Shown: positions 7,901-15,269, numbered from the stretch's first letter. The stretch: DNA of 20,255 bases from an uncultured Porphyromonadaceae bacterium (GCA_902491625.1 CABUIO010000032.1:1-20255); one strand, 5' to 3'. Numbers and translations are program-made. Notes: generated by a model not told the origin, from the letters alone.

Positions 7901-9925
7901 GTCGTATGTGCCGTTGCGCATCGTGCCCCGGGCATTAAGATCGAGATCCATATCCTTGTTGGTGGAGGCAAGCGCGACCTCATATATCGAGTTCTCGACA
8001 TCGGCGTCAAGAGTCAGCGGGCCATAGGAGAATCCGCCGTAGTCGGCTCGGTTGATGTCGGCCTCGATGTGGGTTCTGGCCTTCGGAAGCGTAGGATTGA
8101 AACCTGAGCCGACGGCATAGACCTTGCCGTCGACCACCCCCACCCCCAATGACGGCATAAGAGCCGCCACATCGAGACTGTGCACCTCGACATCGGCGTC
8201 ATATCGCTCAGCGGAGAGACTGACCGTGCCGTCGAGAGCAATGTTTCCTTCCGGGGATTTAAGGTTCAGGTCTGCGGTATATGTACCTGCATCGGCGCCG
8301 ACCTTCCCTTTAAGAGAGAAGCGAGGGAGCCTGACACCCATTTTGTTCAGATATTTATTGACGGGGGAGGCGTTTTTCAACGCGCCCTCGATGTCGAGCA
8401 GCGCCTTCAGACGGTCAAAGTCGAGCGCGTTCTGCACGAAACCTCCCGCGTTGACATGCATCACGCCGGGAAGATCGACGCCGAGATTATTGACTGTCAA
8501 GGCTCCGAGAGTGCCCTCCACATCTATGTCCAGACCGACGCTGGACGCGGGCACGAAGAGCAGCGTGCTTTTCAGCGACGGCATGTAATTGCCCAGATCT
8601 GCCAGCCCGAGATAACCTCCTCCTTTGACCGAAAGCGAGCCTTCGGGCTTAAGATCCATCATGTCGTAGCTCAGCTGCGCGTCGAAGTCGAGCTTCGAGA
8701 CATCAGTGGACACGGCGAAAGTCTGCAAGGCGATGCCAAGCGAGTCGATCGCCACGGTGCCGCTGGCCGACTGCACATTGATGCCGCTGCGCTCGCTACC
8801 TTTCAGTGATGCTATCGGCAAACGCACCGTCGAGGCGCAGTTGTAGAAATCGCGCAAGCTGATGTCGAGGTCTTTCACCTCGATATATGCAGCATCAAAT
8901 CCTGCTGCCGGCTTCACGCCCTCTGTGTTGTAGAGCGCATGGAAACCTTTGAGATCCACCTCGCCGAGTTCCACGACAAAGGGAGGCGACGGAGGCGAGA
9001 TCGTGTCGACCGGAGCCGGATGCGTGCGCACATATTCGGGAGTCGGAGTGGTGTAGACCACATCACCTCCATTGGCCTTGACACTGCCGACCGACAATTT
9101 GGAATTTTTAAGATCTACCACAAGATCCTTCACCGTGGCCTTCTTGAAAAGCGCGTTGAGGTCGGCGATGTAAGGACGCATCTTCATGCCGTAGCTCACA
9201 TTCTCCAGCGTGATGTTGCCGGACCGGATCACCATTGTGGAAGGCTCCTTCACAGTGTCGGGCTTAGCCTTCCAGACATCCATCACAAGGTCAATCCGTG
9301 CGTCGCGGAGAACCGGATTTATCAGATTGAGACCCTGCGACTTCAGATTCATGGAACTGCCGCCGTCAACCTTCAGGAAGCCCGCGTCGATTGTGAGATA
9401 CATCGACGAATCCTTGTTGACCATGCGGTAATAGCCCTCGCGGAGTTCCACGTCATTAAGCTCAAGATTGCCCTTAAGCAGAGGCATCAGCTTGACATCA
9501 GCGACAAGCGATCCCGCTCTCACCATCGTGTCGCGGTGTTCGTCGAGCACGAGAAGTTTCTCCAGCCTGACATCCAGCGGAAAGCCGAGACGGAAACGTT
9601 CGATGGACACGTCCATGCCGGTGGATTTCTTAACCTGACTGCACGCCACATTTTTCAGAAGACTCTGAACGGGAGGAATGTATATAGTAAACGGAAGCAG
9701 AATCAAAGCCACGATCAGCCAGAATAGGATCTTGACCGTGCGCCGCAACCACGTCGGCCGGATAAGATGCTTCTTCGGCTTCCTCCCCTTCGGTGCATTT
9801 TCCTTGGACGATGCATCCTCCGCTCCCCCGACAGCGACCGGAGCGGCAGACGGCGCTTCCACAGGTTGATGCCCGGACTCGGTGGCATCGGGAATTCCAT
9901 GCCGTATGTCTTCGTTATCGTTCAT
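4991..9925 (-). CDS. tamB: TamB, translocation/assembly module protein
   Basis: This is a 1644-residue AsmA/TamB-type protein. It has a Pro/Ala-rich cytoplasmic N-terminus, one membrane anchor (about residues 64-84, after the basic stretch KKHLIRPTWLRR), then a very long periplasmic region of repeating beta-strand motifs (V.G....L.L.G.L / D..A...N), typical of a beta-helical lipid-channelling bridge. It ends in the conserved TamB C-terminal domain (DUF490), with a SYSYQVSKSLFDNRFKI strand and a basic tail. The ATG at 9925 (MNDNEDI) is preferred over the upstream in-frame ATG at 9967, whose extra residues are hydrophobic and overlap a hairpin. The partner gene tamL follows after 12 bp. Known family members span the periplasm and deliver phospholipid or help barrel assembly. 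No clear promoter is visible just upstream, so transcription may come from further up, possibly through tRNA-Arg. Confidence 0.92.
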   Translation of the reverse strand: MNDNEDIRHGIPDATESGHQPVEAPSAAPVAVGGAEDASSKENAPKGRKPKKHLIRPTWLRRTVKILFWLIVALILLPFTIYIPPVQSLLKNVACSQVKKSTGMDVSIERFRLGFPLDVRLEKLLVLDEHRDTMVRAGSLVADVKLMPLLKGNLELNDVELREGYYRMVNKDSSMYLTIDAGFLKVDGGSSMNLKSQGLNLINPVLRDARIDLVMDVWKAKPDTVKEPSTMVIRSGNITLENVSYGMKMRPYIADLNALFKKATVKDLVVDLKNSKLSVGSVKANGGDVVYTTPTPEYVRTHPAPVDTISPPSPPFVVELGEVDLKGFHALYNTEGVKPAAGFDAAYIEVKDLDISLRDFYNCASTVRLPIASLKGSERSGINVQSASGTVAIDSLGIALQTFAVSTDVSKLDFDAQLSYDMMDLKPEGSLSVKGGGYLGLADLGNYMPSLKSTLLFVPASSVGLDIDVEGTLGALTVNNLGVDLPGVMHVNAGGFVQNALDFDRLKALLDIEGALKNASPVNKYLNKMGVRLPRFSLKGKVGADAGTYTADLNLKSPEGNIALDGTVSLSAERYDADVEVHSLDVAALMPSLGVGVVDGKVYAVGSGFNPTLPKARTHIEADINRADYGGFSYGPLTLDADVENSIYEVALASTNKDMDLDLNARGTMRNGTYDIDATTEIHHLDLKAMGLMDSVCAGSGFISLNGTANPDKMLFDLDMAVRDIDWAYGSERLLLPHAADASFLATADSTSLRVKGYDLDLAFDAPVAMGDLMGDFMDASSGISQQIDSKNFDFAALHTDLPKFRLTALVGGKGVVRQFVEPTGYSFDTLTMTLDNGDIIDGDIMLAGLNTGKLLIDSVKVALRQKESRLNYRVGITNLPPNLTEFANVTLSGYLEGNRASLALRQRNAKNEEGYRLGLTAAYADSVLSLHFTPLNATIGYKPWIISDDNYVQIGPGKIIRSSLEASSLGSSISLQSGMTDKNDNYLDVAIKNLDIEDFLQMSAFAPPLTGRLNTDLHLELRKRGVIGNGNLTLDEFYYDKVRVGDIGADFRAGSNLANVTGGKIDFSLDGEHIMALRGFTRADSVTGANTTKLTLDLDTFPLRMLNPFIGADMAQLKGALNGSLALSGSLTAPVLNGDLRTTGVSVYIPMAGSSIHIADGEALNVVDNLLTLDNIRLTGANDNPLTLSGSVDARNFSDILLDLALSGRNVVLVDNDRRARSDIFGKLAVNLDATVRGSMKRLSIGANLSILSSTNITYVLGTDASTLERQNTTDVVKFVQFNDTTQVAVADSVPPSMLMDINASLNIVNGAQFTVNLNTSGTNRARLLPNGTLNYTQSFMGDRRLNGQLNIPSGQVRYTPPLMTEKVFDFLPESYVSWSGNMMNPTLHLLARDHLKANVQQQGSNSRLIYFDVGLSVLGTLSAPKVTFDLSTDDDITVHNELLSMTPEQRSNEAMNLLLYNTYTGPGVTASSNLSGNPLYGFLTGQLNSWAARTIRGVDLSFGIDQYKNTYEGETSTATSYSYQVSKSLFDNRFKIVVGGNYTTNANADENFVQNLISDISFEYMLKQTNTMSIYMRLFRHTGWESILEGEITETGVGFVMKRKLDNLLQLFRFRRKKKAPEAAPADSVPKETPVATDTIVK

Positions 9926-9957
9926 GGCAATATGGAGGAAAGGAGATGTATGGATGA

Positions 9958-9993
9958 TATAAAACAACAGGGGCGGATCAGTTCCGCACCTGT
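9958..9993 (-). terminator. Hairpin in tamB leader, possible terminator
   Basis: An inverted repeat (9967-9971 with 9989-9993, and 9973-9977 with 9983-9987, one G/A mismatch, 5-nt loop) is followed on the minus strand by TTGTTTTAT. It lies about 80 nt after the tRNA-Arg end and 40 nt before the tamB ATG. It could terminate the tRNA transcript or act as an attenuator in a tRNA-tamB transcript. The T run is interrupted, so it may be inefficient. Confidence 0.5.
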
Positions 9994-10070
9994 CTGTTTA
10001 ACAATTCTTACCGTACTTTGTTCAGGATGTCCTTTTTAGAGAGTACACGTTTTGAGAATCCTCACTATAG

Positions 10071-10142
10071 TACGCCCATAGGGAGTCGAACCCTAATCGA
10101 AGGAACCGGAATCCTTTATTCTATCCATTGAACTATAGGCGC
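10071..10142 (-). tRNA. tRNA-Arg(CCG)
   Basis: A 72-nt cloverleaf on the minus strand. The acceptor stem is GCGCCTA with TGGGCGT (two G-U pairs); the D stem is GTTC/GAAT; the anticodon stem is AAGGA/TCCTT around the loop TTCCGGT, giving anticodon CCG (reads CGG); the T arm is TAGGG-TTCGACT-CCCTA; the discriminator is A. CCA is not encoded. Its promoter lies at 10202-10232, giving a leader of about 50 nt to be removed by RNase P. Confidence 0.95.
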
Positions 10143-10201
10143 TCTTTTGACTCCGGAGATGCCTGGAAATGTTTCATCCGATAAATTCTCCGAAGACGTT
10201 G

Positions 10202-10232
10202 CAAAGATACAACAAATTTACTTTATGACAAA
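10202..10232 (-). promoter_or_regulatory. Promoter of tRNA-Arg
   Basis: The minus strand shows TTTG (complement of 10229-10232), a 19-base spacer and TATCTTTG (complement of 10202-10209). This is a near-perfect Bacteroidota housekeeping promoter. It lies just after the terminator of the upstream lipoprotein gene and drives tRNA-Arg. It may also be the nearest upstream promoter for tamB-tamL. Confidence 0.8.
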
Positions 10233-10255
10233 ATATCTGCCGTAAGTCGTCTTCG

Positions 10256-10296
10256 AAAAAGCGGCTGCACGGCACTAAAACAAGAGCCGTGCAGCC
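10256..10296 (-). terminator. Rho-independent terminator after lipoprotein gene
   Basis: A perfect 11-bp inverted repeat (10263-10273 with 10286-10296, 12-nt loop) is followed on the minus strand by GCTTTTTC. It begins 25 bases after the stop of the lipoprotein gene. It is a strong intrinsic terminator that insulates the tRNA-Arg promoter immediately downstream. Confidence 0.88.
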
Positions 10297-10321
10297 ATTT
10301 GGTGTCTGATCCATCCGAGGA

Positions 10322-10834
10322 TCAAAGATCTTTCGCCGCGCCCTTGACCTTATCAATGGCGTTGTCTGCGGCATTCTTGGCATTGTCTGCGGCGTTCTTG
10401 GCTTCGTCTACGGCATTGCCTGCGGCATCCTTAGCCTGACTGGCAGCATCCTTGGCCTGATCCACGGCTTTTTCGAGGTCGCTGTCTTCGGGACGCTTGC
10501 CGAAATCGGAATCGTTGGATTTTTGCTCGGAAGATGCGGAAGCGATCTTGAGGTAAAGAGGATTCATCACGCACTCTCCGTTGATCTTGGCATAGTAATC
10601 GCGTTCCTCCTGACTCCATTCCGGATAGTCCTTGATTATTTCAGTGGCATTGAAATTCTCTATTTCGCTAAACTTGTTCAAGACAGAGTCGTTATCAACG
10701 CCATATTTTTCAGCCATTTCATACATCTCGTCATACATGGCCTTCATCTTGTCAACGCGCTTGGCGGGTGAATCACTGCATGCCGTCAGTGTGATTGCCA
10801 GACATGCGACAACGATTAAAAGAATCTTTTTCAT
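10322..10834 (-). CDS. Lipoprotein with alanine-rich heptad-repeat tail
   Basis: This is a 170-residue predicted lipoprotein with a signal peptide ending in LTAC (Cys19). Residues about 24-100 form a charged, mostly helical region with no family I recognise. Residues about 121-170 are a low-complexity amphipathic helix with a seven-residue period (units such as QAKDAAS, QAKDAAG and NAADNAK), rich in A, K, D and N and free of Pro. This resembles LEA/hydrophilin or apolipoprotein-like helices, or a coiled coil. The gene stands alone with its own terminator downstream. Its function is unknown; lipid or membrane association, or a stress role, is only an analogy from composition. Confidence 0.85.
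   Translation of the reverse strand: MKKILLIVVACLAITLTACSDSPAKRVDKMKAMYDEMYEMAEKYGVDNDSVLNKFSEIENFNATEIIKDYPEWSQEERDYYAKINGECVMNPLYLKIASASSEQKSNDSDFGKRPEDSDLEKAVDQAKDAASQAKDAAGNAVDEAKNAADNAKNAADNAIDKVKGAAKDL
10365..10469. repeat. Five degenerate 21-bp tandem units inside lipoprotein gene
   Basis: About five 21-bp units of the form TCTGCGGCATTCTTGGC plus four bases (plus-strand reading), with several substitutions, encode the Ala-rich heptads of the lipoprotein. Adjacent units share most bases, suggesting growth by slipped replication followed by drift. The unit is in frame (7 codons), so copy-number change would alter helix length without breaking the gene. Confidence 0.7.
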
Positions 10835-11006
10835 TGCTTCTTGATTTTTTGGTAAATAAATAATATAAGTTTATGTCCAATTCGATATTTGTAGATATTT
10901 CGATATCAGATGACATCCCTCACAAGAGTTTTCCGCACAAAGATATTTATAATATCCTTCATATGCAAACCTAAACTCTGAAGATAACCAAAAATCAAAA
11001 AGCATG

Positions 11007-11038
11007 TTTGCGGGAATCGGCAAATTTGGTTACTTTTG
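11007..11038 (+). promoter_or_regulatory. Promoter of the ung operon
   Basis: TTTG at 11007-11010, a 20-base spacer and TACTTTTG at 11031-11038 form a consensus Bacteroidota promoter. The predicted start of transcription lies a few bases after 11038, which rules out an in-frame start at 11036 and supports the ATG at 11057 with a leader of about 15 nt. Confidence 0.8.
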
Positions 11039-11056
11039 TGGCAAACAACGCAAATC

Positions 11057-11719
11057 ATGCAGGTACGTATCAACGACAGCTGGAAGCGCGAGCTTGCCGA
11101 GGAGTTCAACAAACCTTATTTCCGCGAACTGGCGACAAAGGTGCGCGAGGCATACACTTCGGGCGAGGCTTATCCTGCGCCGGGAAATATCTTCGCGGCT
11201 TTCGACAACACACCTTTCGACAAAGTGAAGGTCGTCATCATCGGCCAGGATCCATACCACGGTCCCGGGCAGGCCAACGGCCTATGTTTCTCCGTTGGCA
11301 GCGGTGTGCCTATGCCGCCTTCACTTGTCAACATCTTCAAGGAGGTCAGCGCCGAGACAGGAGCGCCGATGCCGCCGGACGGCGATCTTAGCCGTTGGGC
11401 GCGTCAGGGAGTGCTGCTGCTCAACGCCACTCTAACAGTGGCGCCCCACAGACCGAGGTCGCACTACGGATTCGGCTGGGAACAGTTCACGGACAGTGTG
11501 GTGCAGCTGCTCAACGACCGGCGCGACAATCTCGTTTTCCTGCTATGGGGATCCGACGCCGCCAGAAAAGGCGCCCGCATTGACCGCACGCGCCATCTGG
11601 TGCTGACATCGCCCCACCCTTCGCCTCTGTCAGCCTACCGGGGATTCTTCGGCAACGGCCATTTCAACGCCGCCAACGAATATCTCGCGCGCCACGGCCG
11701 GGAGCCGATAAAATGGTAA
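11057..11719 (+). CDS. ung: Uracil-DNA glycosylase, family 1
   Basis: This is a 220-residue UDG that removes uracil from DNA as the first step of base-excision repair. All family-1 motifs are present: the water-activating loop GQDPYHGPGQANGLCFSV (catalytic Asp65, with Tyr67 blocking thymine), the LLLNATLTV uracil-binding strand with its Asn, LLWG, and the minor-groove intercalation loop HPSPLSAYRGF (His187). Length is normal for a bacterial Ung. The only small deviation is Ala where many homologues have Thr in LLLNTVLTV. The start is fixed by the promoter just upstream. It is the first gene of a four-gene plus-strand run; the next gene begins 34 bases later. Confidence 0.97.
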   Translation: MQVRINDSWKRELAEEFNKPYFRELATKVREAYTSGEAYPAPGNIFAAFDNTPFDKVKVVIIGQDPYHGPGQANGLCFSVGSGVPMPPSLVNIFKEVSAETGAPMPPDGDLSRWARQGVLLLNATLTVAPHRPRSHYGFGWEQFTDSVVQLLNDRRDNLVFLLWGSDAARKGARIDRTRHLVLTSPHPSPLSAYRGFFGNGHFNAANEYLARHGREPIKW

Positions 11720-11753
11720 AACCCAAACGTTAAAATCACATATACAGCAAAAT

Positions 11754-12155
11754 ATGAATCTTGATATCAACAAACGCATTGAACTCGCCATGGAGGGACG
11801 CAAGAAAGGCTATAACTGCGCTCAGGCCGTGGTGTCGGCTTTCCCCGACGTGCTTCAACTTCCGCAGGATGTGGCGCTGAGACTCGCCTGCGGCTTCGGC
11901 GGCGGTTTCGGCGGAATGCAGCGCGTCTGCGGCGTCCTCTCCGCCATGACGATTCTGGAAGGCTTCAGCGCCGAAGACGCCGTAAAAGGCAAGCCGGCGG
12001 TCTATAAGGTCGTGAAGCATCTCGGCGAGGAGTTTGAGAAAGCATGCGGAAGCGTGGAGTGCCGCGAGCTTAAGGCGCCCGGCACAGGTATGCCCTGCAA
12101 CGACATTATCGAAAATGGCATACGCATCTACCACGATTATCTCCTCTCCAAATGA
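11754..12155 (+). CDS. C_GCAxxG_C_C family protein
   Basis: This is a 133-residue protein of the C_GCAxxG_C_C family (PF09719), named for its spaced conserved cysteines. Here they are Cys22 (GYNCAQAV), Cys46 and Cys59 within LACGFGGGFGGMQRVCGVLSA, Cys98 and Cys103 (CGSVEC) and Cys115 (PCNDII). The glycine-rich CGFGGGFGG segment and the six cysteines suggest a redox or metal/Fe-S binding role, but no reaction has been assigned to the family as far as I know. There is no signal peptide, so it should be cytoplasmic. Its stop overlaps the start of the plug gene (ATGA), which implies translational coupling. Confidence 0.88.
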   Translation: MNLDINKRIELAMEGRKKGYNCAQAVVSAFPDVLQLPQDVALRLACGFGGGFGGMQRVCGVLSAMTILEGFSAEDAVKGKPAVYKVVKHLGEEFEKACGSVECRELKAPGTGMPCNDIIENGIRIYHDYLLSK

Positions 12156-13417
12156 GGCAGACGTTCCTATTGCTCGGTCTCACGGTTCTGTCCGCTCTCG
12201 TCTGCCACGCGCAGCAGGAGGACACCCGGCAGCGCATCATATCTCCGGAATTCCACACTCTGAAAGTGGAAAATCCTGACAATTTCCTCTCAGCTCCGGT
12301 CATTACGCTCGGAGGAGACGACCGCATCACGGTTAGTTTCGACGAATTCACCACTGACCGCTCCTACCTCTGCTACAGCCTCTACCACTGCAACGCCGAC
12401 TGGAAGCCCTCGCAGTTGCTTGACAGCGAATATGTTTCGGGGTTCAATAAGGCCGACGTAGAGGATTTCGGATACTCGCGCACGACATTTCAGCAATATG
12501 TGAACTACCGCATCACGATCCCTTCGGAAGGGATGCAGCCGCTTGCGAGCGGCAACTATCTGCTGAAGGTCTATCCGGAGGATGATCCCGAGGAAACACT
12601 GCTTCAGGCGCGTTTCTCCGTAAACGAGGGTATCGTGGCCGTAGACGCCGAAGCCTCCATACACACGGACCGCGGGAGCGACGGAACGGTGCAGCAGCTC
12701 GACATAGCACTCGACACAAGAACCCTTCAGGGCATCGATCCTTTCTCCGAGCTGATCATTGCCGTGGAGCAGAACGGAGTGCCGCAATCGCGTGTGCTTA
12801 CTTCCACTCCCCTCCGCGTGGAGCCTTCGCGGATTGTCTACAGCCACAACACAGACCTCATATTCCCTTCAGGCAACGAATGGCGCCGTTTCGAGACTGT
12901 AAGAGCCGACTATCCGGGACTCCACACAGACTCCACCCGCTACCGCGGCGACCGCTATCAGGCATATCTGACTCCCGACGAGGGGAGAGCCGACAAGCCT
13001 TACACCTACGACCGCACGCAGTTCGGCCGCTTCAAGATAAGGGAATACAACTCGACCGATTCAGACCTCGGTGCCGACTATGTCGACACTCATTTCACAC
13101 TCGATTTTCCTCAGGTGATGAATGCCGACATATATCTCGACGGAGAGTTCACAGGCCATCTCGCGCTCCCTGAGTATCAGATGCGTTACGACGCCGACAG
13201 CCATCTCTACCGTGCCACCGTTCCGCTCAAGCAGGGAAGCTACAACTACCGCTATGTGGCCGTTCCGCGCGACTGCAAAGGAGATCCCGAGCCTTCGCTC
13301 ATCGAGGGGAACAAGGCCGAGACCATCAACGAATACCGCATTCAGGTGTTTGTGCGCAAGCATGGCTCCCGTGCCGACAGGCTTGTGGCCGACACCATTA
13401 TCACGACATCTCTTTAA
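12152..13417 (+). CDS. Type IX secretion plug-domain protein (DUF5103)
   Basis: This is a 421-residue protein of the DUF5103 family, whose Flavobacterium member is the Plug that closes the periplasmic side of the SprA translocon. A signal peptide (residues 1-20, cleavage after CHA) sends it to the periplasm. The family signature is clear: YSLYHCNADW.PS.L...EYVSGFN.AD..DFGYS (about 74-109), a SGNYLLKVY strand, then a second beta-rich region with AYLTPDEGRADKPYTYDRTQFGRF and NINEYRI-type strands near the end. Length is typical. Whether this strain has a complete type IX system cannot be judged here, as no other secretion gene is in the window. It overlaps the preceding gene by 4 bp and ends 1 bp before the DUF3109 gene. 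Confidence 0.88.
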   Translation: MRQTFLLLGLTVLSALVCHAQQEDTRQRIISPEFHTLKVENPDNFLSAPVITLGGDDRITVSFDEFTTDRSYLCYSLYHCNADWKPSQLLDSEYVSGFNKADVEDFGYSRTTFQQYVNYRITIPSEGMQPLASGNYLLKVYPEDDPEETLLQARFSVNEGIVAVDAEASIHTDRGSDGTVQQLDIALDTRTLQGIDPFSELIIAVEQNGVPQSRVLTSTPLRVEPSRIVYSHNTDLIFPSGNEWRRFETVRADYPGLHTDSTRYRGDRYQAYLTPDEGRADKPYTYDRTQFGRFKIREYNSTDSDLGADYVDTHFTLDFPQVMNADIYLDGEFTGHLALPEYQMRYDADSHLYRATVPLKQGSYNYRYVAVPRDCKGDPEPSLIEGNKAETINEYRIQVFVRKHGSRADRLVADTIITTSL

Positions 13418-13418
13418 A

Positions 13419-14006
13419 ATGCTTCAGATAGACGATACACTTGTCTCGCTCGACCTCATAGAGCGCTATTTCTGCTGCGACCTCGACAGCTGCCACGGCG
13501 AATGCTGCATCGAGGGTGACGCCGGCGCGCCCATCACTGCGGAAGAATACGAAAAACTGCAGGAACTGACTCCGGCGGTCTGGGATGACCTCACTCCGGC
13601 GGCACAGCGCGTGCTTGAGGAACAGGGACCGGCCTACTACGACGAGGACGGCGACCTCGTCACCTCCATTGTCGACGGTCGCGACTGCGTCTTCACCACC
13701 TATGCTCCCGGAGGCGTCTGCCTCTGCGCGCTGGAGAAAGCCTTTCGCGAGGGACGCACCACCGGCTTCTGCAAGCCGCAGAGCTGCCATCTTTATCCTG
13801 TGCGACTCAAGGAATACGACGGATTCACGGCTGTCAACCTCCACCGATGGAAAATCTGCAAGTGCGCCGAAGTACTCGGACGCCGCAAGGGCATCCGGGC
13901 ATATCAGTTTCTCCGGCAGCCGCTGACGGCGCGGTTCGGGGAGGAATGGTATTCGAAGCTCTGCGAGGCTGCCGGGGCGTGGCTCGAACAACACCCCGAC
14001 AGATGA
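13419..14006 (+). CDS. DUF3109 family cysteine-rich protein
   Basis: This is a 195-residue protein of the DUF3109 family, common in Bacteroidota. It shows the hallmark FCCDLDSCHGECCIEGDAGAP near the N-terminus and further cysteines in GVCLCALE, GFCKPQSCHLYPV and WKICKCA, in all well over ten cysteines. This resembles YkgJ-like putative Zn or Fe-S binding proteins. There is no signal peptide. The ATG at 13419 follows the plug stop after one base; longer in-frame upstream starts lie inside the plug gene and are rejected. Its biochemical role is not known. Its stop codon abuts the stop of the convergent CobW-type gene with no base between. Confidence 0.88.
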   Translation: MLQIDDTLVSLDLIERYFCCDLDSCHGECCIEGDAGAPITAEEYEKLQELTPAVWDDLTPAAQRVLEEQGPAYYDEDGDLVTSIVDGRDCVFTTYAPGGVCLCALEKAFREGRTTGFCKPQSCHLYPVRLKEYDGFTAVNLHRWKICKCAEVLGRRKGIRAYQFLRQPLTARFGEEWYSKLCEAAGAWLEQHPDR

Positions 14007-15251
14007 TTACTTATTCCAGTCGGTGAGACAGGAATCGAGGGCCTCGGTAATGGCTTTCCTGTCCATGTCGCGGCCTATGAAGACGAGCTTCTGCATCCTG
14101 TCGCCATATTTCTCGTCCCAGTCGCGCATCAGTCCGGGATCACGCGCCATCATCACCATCAGATCCTCCTCCGGCGCCGTGGCATACCATTGCCCGGCCT
14201 CGGTGAGTTTCTTCTGCGAGCCTGCCTGCTCGAAGAGGTAGGACATGTCGGTGTTCTCGGCGAAATAGCATACGCCTTTGGCGCGGATAATCTCCCGGGG
14301 CCATCTGCTTGCCACGAAATAGTCGAATCTGTCGAGGCTGAACGGACGGCGCGCATAGTAGACGAAGGTGCCGATGCCGTACTCCTCGGCTTCACCCTCC
14401 TCATGATCGTGGTGGTGATGATGATGGTGGCAATGATGCTCATGCTCCTCGTGGTCATGTTCGTGGCCTTCGTGGTGGCACTCATAGTGATGCTCCTCCT
14501 CATGCTGCTCCTCGTCGAGAGGTTTTTCGATCTCCTTCACCCAAGTGGCGGAAGTGGCCACCTTCTCGTAGTCGAATAGATGTGTGTCGAGCAGACGGCC
14601 AAGCGGCACGTCGCAATAATTTGTGTCGATGATCTCCGCATCGGGCTGCAAAGCCTTTACCACGGCACGGATGTCGGCGGCATCAGCCGCGCTAACTTCA
14701 TCGATCTTGTTGAGAAGCACTATGTTGCAGAATTCAATCTGCTGGATGACGAGATTCTCGATATCTTCCTCTTCGACCTTATGACGGTCGAGACGACGTC
14801 CGGAATCAAACTCCTCTTTCAGACGCAGTGTGTCCACCACGCTGACGATGCAGTCGAGCCTGATGGAGTCGGGATCGATACCTTCGAGTCCCATCGAGGG
14901 TATGGAGGCGATCGTGCGGGCGATAGGCTCAGGCTCGCAGATGCCGCTGGCCTCGATGACAATATAATCGAACTTTCCTGTCTTCACGAGGTCGGCGAGC
15001 TGATTGACGAGATCCATCTTCAGCGTGCAGCAGATGCAGCCGTTCTGCAACGCCACGAGACTGTCGGCATTGTCGGTTCCGCCGACCACTCCGCCCTTCT
15101 CGATAAGCGAGGCGTCGATGTTCACCTCGCCGATGTCATTGACGATCACGGCAAAGCGTATGCCTTCGGAGTTGTTGAGGATTCGGTTAAGGAGAGTAGT
15201 CTTTCCGCTGCCGAGGTATCCGGCAAGCAGCAATACCGGTATTGTCTTCAT
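14007..15251 (-). CDS. CobW/COG0523 metallochaperone GTPase, His-rich
   Basis: This is a 414-residue G3E GTPase of the CobW/ZNG1/YciC group, which loads metals, often zinc, onto client enzymes. Motifs in order: Walker A GYLGSGKT (11-18), switch region NDIGEVNID (38-46), the metal-binding CxCC (Cys72, 74, 75 in GCICC), VIEASGICEPEPIA (98-111), NKID (181-184), and a CobW C-terminal domain from about residue 295. Between the two domains, residues 250-283 hold 19 His and 2 Cys, including seven His in a row, an obvious metal-buffering arm. The ATG at 15251 puts MKTIPVLLLAGYLGSG at the N-terminus as in homologues; longer in-frame starts would run back through the repeat block and tRNA-Leu. No clear promoter or Zur box is seen. 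The client protein is unknown. Confidence 0.9.
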   Translation of the reverse strand: MKTIPVLLLAGYLGSGKTTLLNRILNNSEGIRFAVIVNDIGEVNIDASLIEKGGVVGGTDNADSLVALQNGCICCTLKMDLVNQLADLVKTGKFDYIVIEASGICEPEPIARTIASIPSMGLEGIDPDSIRLDCIVSVVDTLRLKEEFDSGRRLDRHKVEEEDIENLVIQQIEFCNIVLLNKIDEVSAADAADIRAVVKALQPDAEIIDTNYCDVPLGRLLDTHLFDYEKVATSATWVKEIEKPLDEEQHEEEHHYECHHEGHEHDHEEHEHHCHHHHHHHDHEEGEAEEYGIGTFVYYARRPFSLDRFDYFVASRWPREIIRAKGVCYFAENTDMSYLFEQAGSQKKLTEAGQWYATAPEEDLMVMMARDPGLMRDWDEKYGDRMQKLVFIGRDMDRKAITEALDSCLTDWNK

Positions 15252-15269
15252 AATAGCGAAATTGGTAAT

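Noticed and set aside
9926..9967. Upstream start for tamB
   Set aside because: The extra 14 residues are hydrophobic, would precede a polar cytoplasmic segment and overlap the leader hairpin. The ATG at 9925 fits the usual TamB layout better.
10850..10915. AT-rich palindromic words (GATATT/AATATC) upstream of the heptad lipoprotein gene
   Set aside because: Short overlapping palindromes are expected in AT-rich spacer. No TAnnTTTG element or consistent operator spacing was seen.
11036..11056. Upstream start for ung
   Set aside because: This start lies inside the -7 promoter element, so it cannot be on the mRNA from that promoter.
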